Below are positions 1 through 9,111 of a stretch of DNA of 12,500 nucleotides, in pieces. The notes below the pieces were generated by a model. It did not search any database and had not been told where the DNA came from. It worked only from the letters and a program-made list of their open reading frames with translations. How positions within the stretch are numbered: the stretch's first letter is position 1; every line of letters begins with the position of its first letter. This DNA is from Neocallimastix lanati (nom. inval.) (taxonomy: Eukaryota; Neocallimastigomycota; Neocallimastigomycetes; Neocallimastigales; Neocallimastigaceae): positions 1,110,001 to 1,122,500 of the forward strand of contig JACVTC010000001.1 of NCBI GenBank assembly GCA_016946835.1, given 5' to 3'. The translations under genes and the position numbers were made by a program.

Positions 1-287
1 TATAAGCTTTTCACTACACCAATCCTAATTATATAGTTATATAATTATATAATTAATTTATTTATTTTAAATATATAATTAAAAACAAAAATCAATAATT
101 TAATTTTACTTTTAAATTAACAATAAAAACAAACAAATAAAAAAAAAATAAATAATAAATGAATAAATAATGAATGAATGAATGAATAAATAAATAATAA
201 CAATAAAAAATATTAACAATAATAATTATATATGTTTAAATGTTCAATAAATGCTTTTCTAATAATAAATATCATTTAAATTATAAT
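1..287. other. AT-rich non-coding stretch at the left edge, possibly intron plus exon tip
   Basis: Almost pure A/T, with a block of AATA/AATG-type tetranucleotides at about 140-200. It lies downstream of the minus-strand 411-codon frame. Read on the minus strand, the leftmost 24 bases are noticeably richer in G/C. They follow a possible acceptor (..AATTAG, AG at 26-25) and are open in the frame that would continue the neighbouring gene (DWCSEKLI). The stretch is therefore either a 3' flank or an intron followed by the tip of another exon. Confidence 0.4.
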
Positions 288-1523
288 TTAAATATATTTT
301 ACTTGATTACTGAGACGTGAATTTTTCGATTTTTCTACTAAAAATTGAAGTCTACCGAGTTCCATTTTTTTTTCTTTATCTGGACTAATTGTAAATCTTT
401 GTTCTTCATATTGTCTAACTAAACTATTATTTAATAATTCTATTAATCTATTAAAATGATCAAGTTGTTTTGGACTTGCACGTTGATCATTCAAACGAGT
501 ACGAGTCATTCTATCAACAACTGACATTACCCCCATCAACTGGAATTTCTTTTTACTATCTGCTGTTATTTGAACACATTGATTATTAAATCTGGGAGAT
601 GATTTTAATAAGGAATCAATGGCATTTATTACAGAGTTAAGTTCGGTATTGCTTGTTAAAATACTACTCATTGATTCTGTATGTTTCTTTGATCTAGTTA
701 TATCTAATGAATTTTTATTACTATTTGTATTATTGTCGGTTGGTGAGTTTGAACAATTATTATTTGGATCATTTTCATATAATGAATGAATTAAAATAAT
801 TAAACATTCTAATTCCTTTAATAATTCTTTTGGAGTTTTTTGCTTAGCATAATTTTTAGAATTTTCCAATTCATCAACCTTTGATAAAGGATTTACTGAA
901 TCAGTTGAAGTAGTAGCTCTAATAGGTTTAGGTGAACTGATAGGACTTGTTGGAATTGATGTATTTTTATTATTGGTATTATTATCATTATCATTATTAT
1001 TATTTTCTCCTGGATTATTTGATGTACTTGAGGATTCTTTATTATTGGAATTATTTGTTGAATAATTTATATCCTTATCATTTTCGGTAGTATTGTTCAC
1101 ATTATTAGTTTGTTTTGAATTTTCATTTGAATTAGAATAATTATCAATCGTTTGCATCGAATTATTATTTATTACTGCCGTTTCTGATAGTGGACTTTTT
1201 GGATATGCACCTAAAACATCACTTAAGGTATCAGATCTAAGTTGTAAAAGTTCATTACATGTTTGAATTAAAGAATCTAATATTAATTGAATTATTTCTA
1301 TATTATTTAGTTTATTTAAATCAACGTCGGTAACATAACTTTTTATTCTTTCAATTTCAGGAGTTTGGGGCATAGTATTGGATAATAAGAAATTTTTCGC
1401 AGCATTTGATTTTTTTCTATCATTATTTTGGGAATCAGGCTTATCAATAACTATATATAAATCGTTATTTTTCTTATTTTTTGGATTACTACTTTCTCCC
1501 GTATTTGTATTCGTTATTTCCAT
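288..1523 (-). CDS. Asn-rich protein with C-terminal tandem GoLoco-like motifs
   Basis: The frame is 411 residues, starting at ATG 1523 in the context GTCGAA-ATG-G and ending at TAA 288-290. Residues 55-105 look helical (IEIIQLILDSLIQ). Residues 118-215 are Asn/Ser/Thr low complexity with PTSPISSPKP, probably disordered. Residues 231-250 are helical again. The C-terminus (about 299-408) holds repeated elements with invariant Gln at residues 315, 347, 375 and 407. Two match the GoLoco/GPR consensus well: 332-348 (VMSVVDRMTRTRLNDQR) and 360-376 (LIELLNNSLVRQYEEQR), both keeping the (D/E)-Q-R triad. In known GoLoco proteins that triad contacts GDP in inhibitory G-alpha subunits and blocks nucleotide release. 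A role as a G-alpha regulator or adaptor is inferred from the motifs only. No catalytic domain, signal peptide or membrane segment is visible. The frame may be an internal exon: it can be joined upstream to the frame ending at 1884, and a possible donor (CAA|GTAAAA at 303/302) lies just before the stop. It is clearly coding, because it is long and much less A/T-rich than its flanks. Confidence 0.85.
   Translation of the reverse strand: MEITNTNTGESSNPKNKKNNDLYIVIDKPDSQNNDRKKSNAAKNFLLSNTMPQTPEIERIKSYVTDVDLNKLNNIEIIQLILDSLIQTCNELLQLRSDTLSDVLGAYPKSPLSETAVINNNSMQTIDNYSNSNENSKQTNNVNNTTENDKDINYSTNNSNNKESSSTSNNPGENNNNDNDNNTNNKNTSIPTSPISSPKPIRATTSTDSVNPLSKVDELENSKNYAKQKTPKELLKELECLIILIHSLYENDPNNNCSNSPTDNNTNSNKNSLDITRSKKHTESMSSILTSNTELNSVINAIDSLLKSSPRFNNQCVQITADSKKKFQLMGVMSVVDRMTRTRLNDQRASPKQLDHFNRLIELLNNSLVRQYEEQRFTISPDKEKKMELGRLQFLVEKSKNSRLSNQVKYI
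300..629 (-). other. GoLoco-like repeat region (protein domain)
   Basis: This covers residues 299-408 of the 411-codon frame. The repeat cores are: A, about 301-316 (AIDSLLKSSPRFNNQC, degenerate and two residues short); B, 332-348 (bases 530-480); C, 360-376 (bases 446-396); D, 392-408 (LQFLVEKSKNSRLSNQV, bases 350-300, lacking the final Arg). The general GoLoco pattern is two hydrophobics, three residues, a basic or Gln position, then R-(M/L)-x-(D/E)-Q-R. B fits at nearly every position. C has Gln-Tyr where Arg-Met/Leu is usual. D keeps R-L-x-x-Q. The spacing of the conserved Gln (32, 28, 32 residues) argues for real tandem repeats rather than a chance match. Confidence 0.55.
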
Positions 1524-1883
1524 TTCGACTTCTTTTTCATTTTATAGTTAATTAATTTATTATAATTATTTTTTTTTTATATAATAAGTTTATCGGTTAT
1601 AACATAAAATTATTTGATATTTCATTAATGATAGAAATATAAATGAAAAATAAATAAATAAATAAATAAATAAAAAATAATAATTATAATAATAGAAGGA
1701 AAAATATATATATATATATATATAAAATAAGATAAAATTATATAATACAATAAAAATAAAATTTAAATTATATATAGAATAGTAAATTAATAAATAAGAT
1801 TGATTTTAAACAATTATGTTAAAATTGTATTAATAAACAAGTAAATTAATATTTAATAATAATATTAATAATAGCAATAACAA
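1524..1883. other. AT-rich spacer or intron between the two minus-strand frames
   Basis: These 360 bases are almost pure A/T, with an AAAT run at about 1650-1675 and a (TA)n run at about 1705-1724. Read on the minus strand, the spacer can be removed as an intron: a possible donor G|GTAAAA (GT at 1894-1893) and a possible acceptor GAAG (intron end 1529) or AAAAAG (intron end 1532) leave phase-compatible (phase 1) ends. The acceptor is purine-rich and lacks a pyrimidine tract, so an ordinary intergenic spacer remains possible. An in-frame TAA lies 21-19 bases before ATG 1523. Confidence 0.45.
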
Positions 1884-2438
1884 TTATTTTTTACCATTTT
1901 TTATTTCTTGATTGCCTTCAATATTGTTATCATTATTATTTGAAATTATCGGTTTATCATTTGAAGAAGTTGCTTTATCAGGTGGATTTAATTTATTTTG
2001 TGAATTAACATTGACAATATCAATACTTTTTAAAGTTTCTTGGTGGGATAATACTATATCTAATTTAGGTTCTTTTGAATTACTAACGTCATTATCGAGA
2101 ATATTGATATCACTATTAAAACTATCCATAATCATTGATAATTGAGAATGAAGATTATCTAAATTAGCAGGTTCGCTTTCTTTAGATTCCTCTTTATTAT
2201 TCTCATTTTCCTTATCCTCCTCGACTGTTAAAAAGTTTGTATTTGTAAAGGTTTTTACATCTCGTTTTAGAGATTTCAAAACATCAAATGCTTGCGAACA
2301 ATCTAAATTTTCATTTTGAATTTGAGTGTCGTTATTGCTATCAATATCGGCTACGATAAAATTTTGATTGCTTAAAAAATCTAAAGCATATTTTGTTGAA
2401 TCTCTCAAAGCAGCTAAGGAAATAAGAAAATTCTGCAT
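1884..2438 (-). CDS. Uncharacterised acidic, Asn-rich protein or internal exon
   Basis: The open frame has 184 codons. I do not recognise a family. Residues 1-30 (..FLISLAALRDSTKYALDFL) look like an amphipathic helix. Residues 72-92 are highly acidic (EEDKENENNKEESKE). Residues 93-125 may form a second helix with Leu/Met/Ile heptads. The rest is Asn/Asp/Ser/Lys-rich and probably disordered. Base composition is clearly coding compared with the flanks. The apparent start (AAA-ATG-CAG-AAT) may really be a 3' splice site (..ATGCAG|AAT, exon from 2432), fed by the small first exon at 2964-2947. The apparent end (AAT-GGT-AAA-AAA-TAA) contains a possible donor (exon end 1895), so this may be the second exon of a larger gene that includes the GoLoco-like frame. 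Taken alone it would be a 184-residue hypothetical protein. Confidence 0.7.
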   Translation of the reverse strand: MQNFLISLAALRDSTKYALDFLSNQNFIVADIDSNNDTQIQNENLDCSQAFDVLKSLKRDVKTFTNTNFLTVEEDKENENNKEESKESEPANLDNLHSQLSMIMDSFNSDINILDNDVSNSKEPKLDIVLSHQETLKSIDIVNVNSQNKLNPPDKATSSNDKPIISNNNDNNIEGNQEIKNGKK

Positions 2439-2946
2439 TTTAAATTTTGTTTTTATTGAAAAAAATATTATTTATTATTTACAACAAAAAAGAAAAATCA
2501 AAAACAAAAATCAATATATAATTATTTACAAGAAGAATAATGTATTTAAAATTATTATTTATTCATTGTTTATTTTTATTTATTTATTTATTTTTTTTTA
2601 AATATTTTATATTTTTTATTTGTGTATTTTTTTATTATTTTAATGTTTATTAATTTATTTATATGTAATATTTTATTGGAGTATTGTTTATTTTTTTTTT
2701 TTTAATTATTATTTTTTATATGTTTATTTATTTATTTATATATAATAATTTTTTAATATGTACATATATAGAAGTGTAGAAAACAATTTTAATAAAAAGT
2801 TAATATAAATATCAATATATCTTCTATATTAATTTTAATATAGTATATGAGGATTATGAGGATAAAATAAAAAAATAATCCTCATGTTCCTTTTCTTTTC
2901 AATATAACTTAAAACTAATTTTTATTCTAAAGAGAAAATAACATAC
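2433..2946 (-). other. Probable first intron of the minus-strand gene, 514 nt
   Basis: The donor is AAG|GTATGT (GT at 2946-2945) and the acceptor is ATGCAG|AAT (AG at 2434-2433); both sides are phase 0. The interior is nearly pure A/T. It holds an 11-12-nt T run near 2691 and a 10-bp inverted repeat (ATGAGGATTA 2847-2856, TAATCCTCAT 2876-2885). It is longer than the introns of the homeobox gene in this window. If the intron is wrong, the region is simply upstream flank of the 184-codon frame. Confidence 0.45.
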
Positions 2947-2964
2947 CTTAGTATCGCTATTCAT
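2947..2964 (-). CDS. Candidate 6-codon first coding exon (MNSDTK)
   Basis: On the minus strand, ATG-AAT-AGC-GAT-ACT-AAG is followed directly by GTATGT, a strong fungal 5' splice site. The preceding bases are AATAAG, giving a purine at -3. An in-frame TAA lies five codons upstream, so the coding sequence would begin here. Joining it in phase 0 to AAT at 2432 gives MNSDTK-NFLISLAALRD and stays open to 1884. The exon is very short, so support rests on the donor match, the phase agreement and a local rise in G/C. Confidence 0.45.
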
Positions 2965-3149
2965 CTTATTGTATAATTAACCGTTTTATTATAATTATTG
3001 ATAAATATATTTATATTTTTAACTATTATTATTATTATTATTATTTTTTTTTTTGTTATTATTATTATTTTTTTTTCTATTTTATTTTTATTTTATTTGT
3101 TGGTAATTAATAAATATTTCTATATATAAATATAATTTATATTTAGAGG

Positions 3150-3153
3150 GTAT

Positions 3154-3198
<45 letters not shown>
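3150..3198. repeat. (TA)n followed by a 31-nt poly(T)
   Basis: A TATATA run (about 3152-3167) passes directly into T at 3168-3198. The same composite arrangement occurs at about 4178-4221. Confidence 0.9.
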
Positions 3199-3201
<3 letters not shown>

Positions 3202-4177
3202 TTACTTATTTTTTAGGTGTTATAATTTTTAATAATTAATATAAATATTGTAGTTTTGTTATTATAATTTTAAAATATTTGTATTTAATTTTGGCTTGCT
3301 TTTTTATTTATTTATTTATTTACTATGATATTTCCAAAGTGGTTTTATTATATTGAATATATATATATATATATATATAAAGGAAACAGTTATATATATC
3401 ATGAATTAACAATATATGATAATTTATTATTACTATACTATATTTATTTTATATTCCATATTAAAGTTAATATAAAAATGATAATTTTTATATTAAATAT
3501 TTTGTTATTTTAAATATTATAAGATAACATTGAAACTTATAAATTTTGTGGAAATTTTTATTAACTGATTTTGTTTAATTTTTGTTCTTATATATATATC
3601 TAAATAAAAAAGCTGATAAGAATTTTTTTATATACTATTAAGTCTTTATGCAATTTGAATAGAAAAAAACTTTTTTTATATATAATTATATTTTTAAGAA
3701 AAATGTAATGTTTTATGATATTGCCTTTATATTTTATAAATTAAATGTAATAAAGTATATTATTAAATAATATAAAATATGGTAATTATATAATTGTTCA
3801 TTATTACTGTTCCTGCTATTAAAAAATTAAATATTAATAATTTAAATATGTTTGGCTTCTCCACAACAATAATAATATTTATTGTAGTACTAAGAATAAA
3901 AATAATATAAATAATATAAATAATACTAATAATATTTTATAGCATTCGATAGAGTCTGCTTGATATATAATATAAATTCAATTTAAATATCTGCAAAATG
4001 AATTAATATTATTGTTATTCTTAAAATACATATCTACATTAACAAATTGTAATAAATATTTTTTTTATTTAAACTTCTGTTTTTAATTTTTGTAAATTTT
4101 AAATTTTTTTGTAATTTTTATAATATTTTATTTTCTATTATTTTGCATATAATTATATCTATCAAGATATAGTATTA

Positions 4178-4179
4178 AA

Positions 4180-4213
<34 letters not shown>

Positions 4214-4221
4214 TTTTTTTT
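4178..4221. repeat. (TA)n followed by a 26-nt poly(T)
   Basis: An ATATAT run (about 4178-4195) is followed by T at 4196-4221. This is the second copy of the composite seen at 3150-3198, about 1 kb away. Confidence 0.9.
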
Positions 4222-4597
4222 CTTCTAATATTAATATAAATAAACAATTATAATAATATTAATTATATAAAAATAAGATTGTTAAGATAATTATTATTTG
4301 AAATTATAATATTTATTAGTTATATTGTATTTAATAAGATTTTTTGTAATAAAATAAATATCATGTATTATGCTATATAAATATTAATTAATTGAAATTT
4401 TTAAATGAATTATAGTTGAATTATAATAATTTATTATATACTAAAGAACATATTTTATATTTTTAATATTTAAATTTTATTTGGCAATATAAATATGAAT
4501 AATAATTAAGATTTTTTGAAGATATTCTTTATATAATTAAGGTTTATTTTATTGTAATAATAATTAAATAATGTTAAAAGTAGCTTATATAATAACA

Positions 4598-4982
4598 ATC
4601 ATATAATAATAATAATAAAATAAAAACAGTTTATAGTAACAATGAAACAATAATAATTAAATAATAATAAATAATAATAAATAATAAATAATAATAATAA
4701 TAATAAAATAATAATAATAATAAAATAATAATAAAATAATAATAAAATAATAATAAAATAATAATAAAATAATAATAAAATAATAATAAAATAATAATAA
4801 AATAATAATAAAATAATAATAAAATAATAATAATAATAATAATAAAAATAATAATAATAAAATAATAATAAAATAATAATAAAATAATAATAAAATAATA
4901 ATAAAATAATAATAAAATAATAATAAAATAATAATAATAATAATAATAAAATAATAATAAAATAATAATAAAATAATAATAA

Positions 4983-5045
<63 letters not shown>

Positions 5046-5138
5046 TAATAATGAAATAATAATAATAAAATAATAATGAAATAATAATAAAATAATAATA
5101 AAATAATAATAAAATAATAATAATAATAATAATAATAA

Positions 5139-5172
<34 letters not shown>

Positions 5173-5244
5173 TAATAATGAAATAATAATAATAAAATAA
5201 TAAAAAACAAATATTAAAATATTTATATTTTATAATAATAATAC

Positions 5245-5290
<46 letters not shown>
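4598..5290. repeat. AAT-type satellite with an 11-bp unit (AAAATAATAAT)
   Basis: About 690 bases are made almost only of AAT triplets and AAAA. Long parts (for example about 4722-4825 and 4857-4931) repeat AAAATAATAAT every 11 bases. Other parts are pure (AAT)n, notably about 5250-5289. A block of 66 bases at 5010-5075 recurs exactly at 5137-5202, giving a 127-base higher-order step. The minus strand is rich in TTATTATTATTTT and lacks stops in any frame of the repeat. This produces a long open frame (4599-5210) of Ile/Leu/Phe/Tyr that should not be read as a protein. Confidence 0.9.
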
Positions 5291-5293
<3 letters not shown>

Positions 5294-6696
5294 TACTCAT
5301 AATTTATATATTAATACTTCCTTCTTTTGTTAAACATTATTATATAATAATAAAAATAATAATAATAAAAATAAAACTATTAAACTAATGAAAATAGTAC
5401 ATAAATAATTTATAATTATAATCAGTAATATAATAATGATTAAAGTTAATTTAAATAAAAAAGAGAATAATATAGAAATATTAATGTAATAAAAAAAAAA
5501 AAAAAAAAAAAAAAGAGATAATGATAATTATATATTGATAAAAAAATAACTGATTATTCTTAAATTTTTATATATTATTACTGTTTTATGTTAGGATAAT
5601 TAATCAATTAAAAACTAAAATCCTTTATCTGAATTTTTTTTTTAAATATAAAACTAAGATCCTTTATCTAATTAAAAAAAAAGGTACAATAAAATGAATA
5701 TAGCAATTATTATTTTTATATATAATTTTATATATTATTTTTTTTTTTTAATCAATTAAATGATAGTTTGACTCGATATTTATTTTAAGTATATAAAATT
5801 AAATTACAAACATTTTACAAACACATGAATTGACATTTAAGGATTCCATTTGAAAATTTTATTTAATTTTTGAATTTAAATATGTATTCATAAATTAAAG
5901 AATATATCAAATATATATTAAATTATTATAATTAGTAGGAAAAACAATTTAATATTTAAAATTATCTCTTTTTATTTATATATTTTGATACTTGTTTAAA
6001 GAATATTTATTATTTTAAAAGTATTCTGTACTATTCATACTATAAAGGATGGTTAGAGGATATAATTTAATATATATCTATAGAATAGTAAATTAATTTA
6101 ATGATTTTTTATGTATGATATATATAAAATTTTTTTTTTAATTAAAATATAAATATTGACTTAGTTACATATTTAATAACTATTTAATTTATTTATTTAT
6201 TATGGCATAAATAATTATTAAACATTTTCTATTTATCAAAATTATTTTTCTAATATATTTTATCAAGTATATTTTTATAACAATATTTAAAGAGAGTAAT
6301 ATAAACTTTTTTATTAGTAAATATTATTAGTTTTTATGCTTTGCTTTGCAAATAGTTAATTAGTAAAATACTTTTTATTTATTCATTATTTACTATTTTA
6401 TGAAACAAAATAATTTATTTTTTTTATTCATTATTCGTTAATGAAAGGTTGAATATAAAAATTAAAAATTCATTTTTAATTAACAAAATATATTAAAAAG
6501 GTGACTTTTAAAAAAAAAAAAAAATTTATTATACATTTAAATTAAGATATAATAAAATATATTTGGTATAAAATTATATGTTTTTATAATTTTATTGTAC
6601 GTTTGATGCTATTGGTCGGTATATTATATATATAATTAATCATGTAATCATGTAACTATAGAAAAAGTCCGACAATCTTAATTAATAGAAAAGTTT
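5291..6696. other. AT-rich intergenic region
   Basis: No gene is visible. It holds poly(A) tracts at 5491-5514 (24 nt) and 6510-6524, and a short direct repeat at 5611-5630 and 5650-5669. A slightly more G/C-rich patch at about 6600-6690 has an imperfect inverted pair (TTGGTCGGT / GTCCGACAA) about 50 bases apart. Confidence 0.7.
5611..5669. repeat. Short direct repeat, two copies of 20 bp
   Basis: AAAACTAAAATCCTTTATCT at 5611-5630 recurs with one change (A to G at the ninth base) at 5650-5669. The copies are 39 bases apart and separated by a T-rich spacer. Confidence 0.75.
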
Positions 6697-6697
6697 A

Positions 6698-6796
<99 letters not shown>

Positions 6797-6849
6797 ATTA
6801 ATTAATAAATAAATAAATTAATTAATAAATAAATAAATAAATAAATAAA
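6697..6849. repeat. AAAT tetranucleotide microsatellite, about 150 bp
   Basis: (ATAA)n runs without interruption for about 100 bases to about 6797. It then alternates with two TTAATTAAT interruptions before ending at about 6849. Confidence 0.95.
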
Positions 6850-8493
6850 AATCCACTAAAATAATTAATAAATTAATAATATAATATAATATAATAAAAT
6901 TTATTACTAACAAAGTCTATCTATTTAAGTAAATAAATAAATTATTATATAAGTAATAATTATATATATATGCATATAAAAAAATTATAGAAGAGAATAT
7001 AAAAAGTTCATGTTATTTAAACTATACAATTACTATAATTTGGGATTAAACAAATTATACTAAAAATAAATTTAAGATATAATATTTTTAGAAATATAAA
7101 ACTTTAAATAATATAAATATTAATTTAATTAAACAATAAATAAAAGAATTATTAAGATTAAATTTACTTTTGTCTTAGAAAAACTATACCTAAAATAACT
7201 AAAATTTAAAAGATTATATAATTAGGAATTAACTTTATTAGTATATTTATTTTTAAATTACTTTTATTATTATTATATATCTTTTAAATTGCTAATAAGG
7301 TACTATTGGTTGATAATCTGTACATATGTATTAATATAATTAAATTAAACCTGATAAATAAATCAATTCAAATAAAACAATTAGATATTGGAACATTAGA
7401 AAAAATATTTATATTTTATCTACTCTTCCAATATCTCTTTTCAAAGATTTTAATCGAATAATATGTTTATTGGAATCAATATTTTAGATATATATAGAAT
7501 AATAGTATTATGGATGTAGCATAATAAAAATCAAACAATATATAAATTCATAAAACTTAAAAACAAAAAAATTACTCATTAGTACATAAATAAATTATTA
7601 TAATTTAATTCTATATATCATTATAAATATTAATTTAACGAGTGAATAAAGATTATTGAATTAATTAAAATACATCTAATAATTGTACTATTGAGTTAAT
7701 AAATAAAAAACTAATAAAATATGAAAAAAAAGTATATTAATATATATATTCTTTTATTTATTATTAAATATTTTTATTAATAAAAATATAATTATTAATC
7801 TAAAAAACTTAATATTTTATAATTAGTAATTATAATAGCTAATATAATTAAGGTTATATGTATTAATTATAGAGATTAAACAATAGATATTATTATTAAG
7901 TTTTATATATGAATAAATATATTTCTAAATTAGATTTCTTAATTAATTATAATATATCAAAATATTAATAATAAAAATAATGGATAAAAATACTAAAAAA
8001 AAAAACAAAAAAACAAAAAGTAAAAAACAAAATACAAAACAATTAATAAATAAGATTTATATATCTTTTTGTTATTAAAGTTTTATATTTAATTTATTAT
8101 ATTAATAATAATTTATTTAACAAATATTTATTCGGATTTAATTAAAGATTTTTTTTTTTTATAAGATTAAATGCTTTTGTTGTAACAATTAATAATATAA
8201 TTTTTAATTATTTATTTATTTATTTATTAGTTATATATTAAATTTATTAGATATATAAAAAATATATGATTTTTCAATTTTTTTTACATATTAGTTGAAT
8301 TTAATGAATCTATACAACTTAATATAATTAATATTATAAATTAATATAAAATATTCTTTTATTTCAAAAAAAAAAAAAAAAAAAAATTTAATGTGAATTA
8401 ATATAATTAGTAAATACTTTTCAAAAAAGAATAATATTAAAAATTATTAATGCATGATATATTAAAACAAAAGTTTTCTTTTAATAAACCATG

Positions 8494-8494
<1 letters not shown>
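6850..8494. other. AT-rich intergenic region
   Basis: No gene, RNA gene or transposon is visible. It contains an 11-bp perfect inverted repeat (7383-7393 with 7426-7436), a 21-nt poly(A) at 8366-8386 and a TTTA run near 8210-8228. All frames are closed at short intervals. Confidence 0.7.
7383..7436. repeat. 11-bp perfect inverted repeat (possible hairpin)
   Basis: AGATATTGGAA (7383-7393) pairs with TTCCAATATCT (7426-7436) across a 32-base loop. The stem includes three G/C pairs or more, which is unusual locally. No T-run follows and no gene is near, so a function is not indicated. Confidence 0.6.
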
Positions 8495-8539
<45 letters not shown>

Positions 8540-9076
8540 TTCAGTTAAAATTATTAATATTAATTATTAATATATTTTTATATTTAGCAAATTAAATAAA
8601 ATATAATTTATGTAAGAATCAATCTATTATTCAATTTAATTATCATTTAAAAATCAATATTTTATTAAATTCTTTTATTTTTTATATTTTTGTTTTGCTT
8701 ATAGTTATTTATTTATTTTTTCTTTTTTAAAGTTTATAAACTCTTTAAATTTTTATAATTAATTAAATAAATAGTTTAATTAATTATTAATTAACAATAT
8801 ATGTATTTTAATAAATTATAATATATTGAAATACCTTTTTTTTTTATTATATAATATTTTTACATCAAATTATATTCAATATTTTATTATTTATTTATAC
8901 TATTTTAAAAATTATGAGCTTAATCATTATAGATGTTAAATATATTTATATATATTGCAATAAATACGTTTTATATATTTTCTTTAATTATATATATTTA
9001 ATTATATATATCTTAGTTTTTATATTTAATTATTTTTATTTTATTTTATTTTATTTTATTTATTTTTAATTTCCTA

Positions 9077-9111
<35 letters not shown>

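Larger units (their letters stand above)
2965..4597. other. AT-rich intergenic region, left part of the desert
   Basis: I see no coding exon or RNA gene. The part next to 2965 should hold the promoter of the minus-strand gene. Notable repeats are (ATT)n at about 3024-3070, two composite tracts of (TA)n running into poly(T) (poly(T) at 3168-3198 and 4196-4221), and a (TA)n run at about 3357-3379. The short open frames here encode only Ile/Tyr/Leu/Phe/Asn/Lys strings, as A/T-only DNA does. Confidence 0.75.

Noticed and set aside
1912-2145. Plus-strand open frame of 77 codons
   Set aside because: It lies opposite the better-supported minus-strand coding frame and has no splice context or recognisable content.
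2368-2601. Plus-strand open frame of 77 codons
   Set aside because: Half overlaps the minus-strand gene. The rest is Ile/Lys/Phe/Tyr from A/T-only sequence.
3325-3513. Plus-strand open frame starting MIFPKWFYY
   Set aside because: It runs through a (TA)n tract (YIYIYIY) and has the same composition as the surrounding desert.
4599-5210. Minus-strand open frame of 203 codons made of Ile, Leu, Phe and Tyr
   Set aside because: It is the translation of the AAT/AAAA satellite, whose complement has no stop codons. The residues follow the repeat and no domain is present.
6607-6678. Inverted pair TTGGTCGGT / GTCCGACAA as transposon ends
   Set aside because: The match is imperfect and short, with no target-site duplication and no coding content between.
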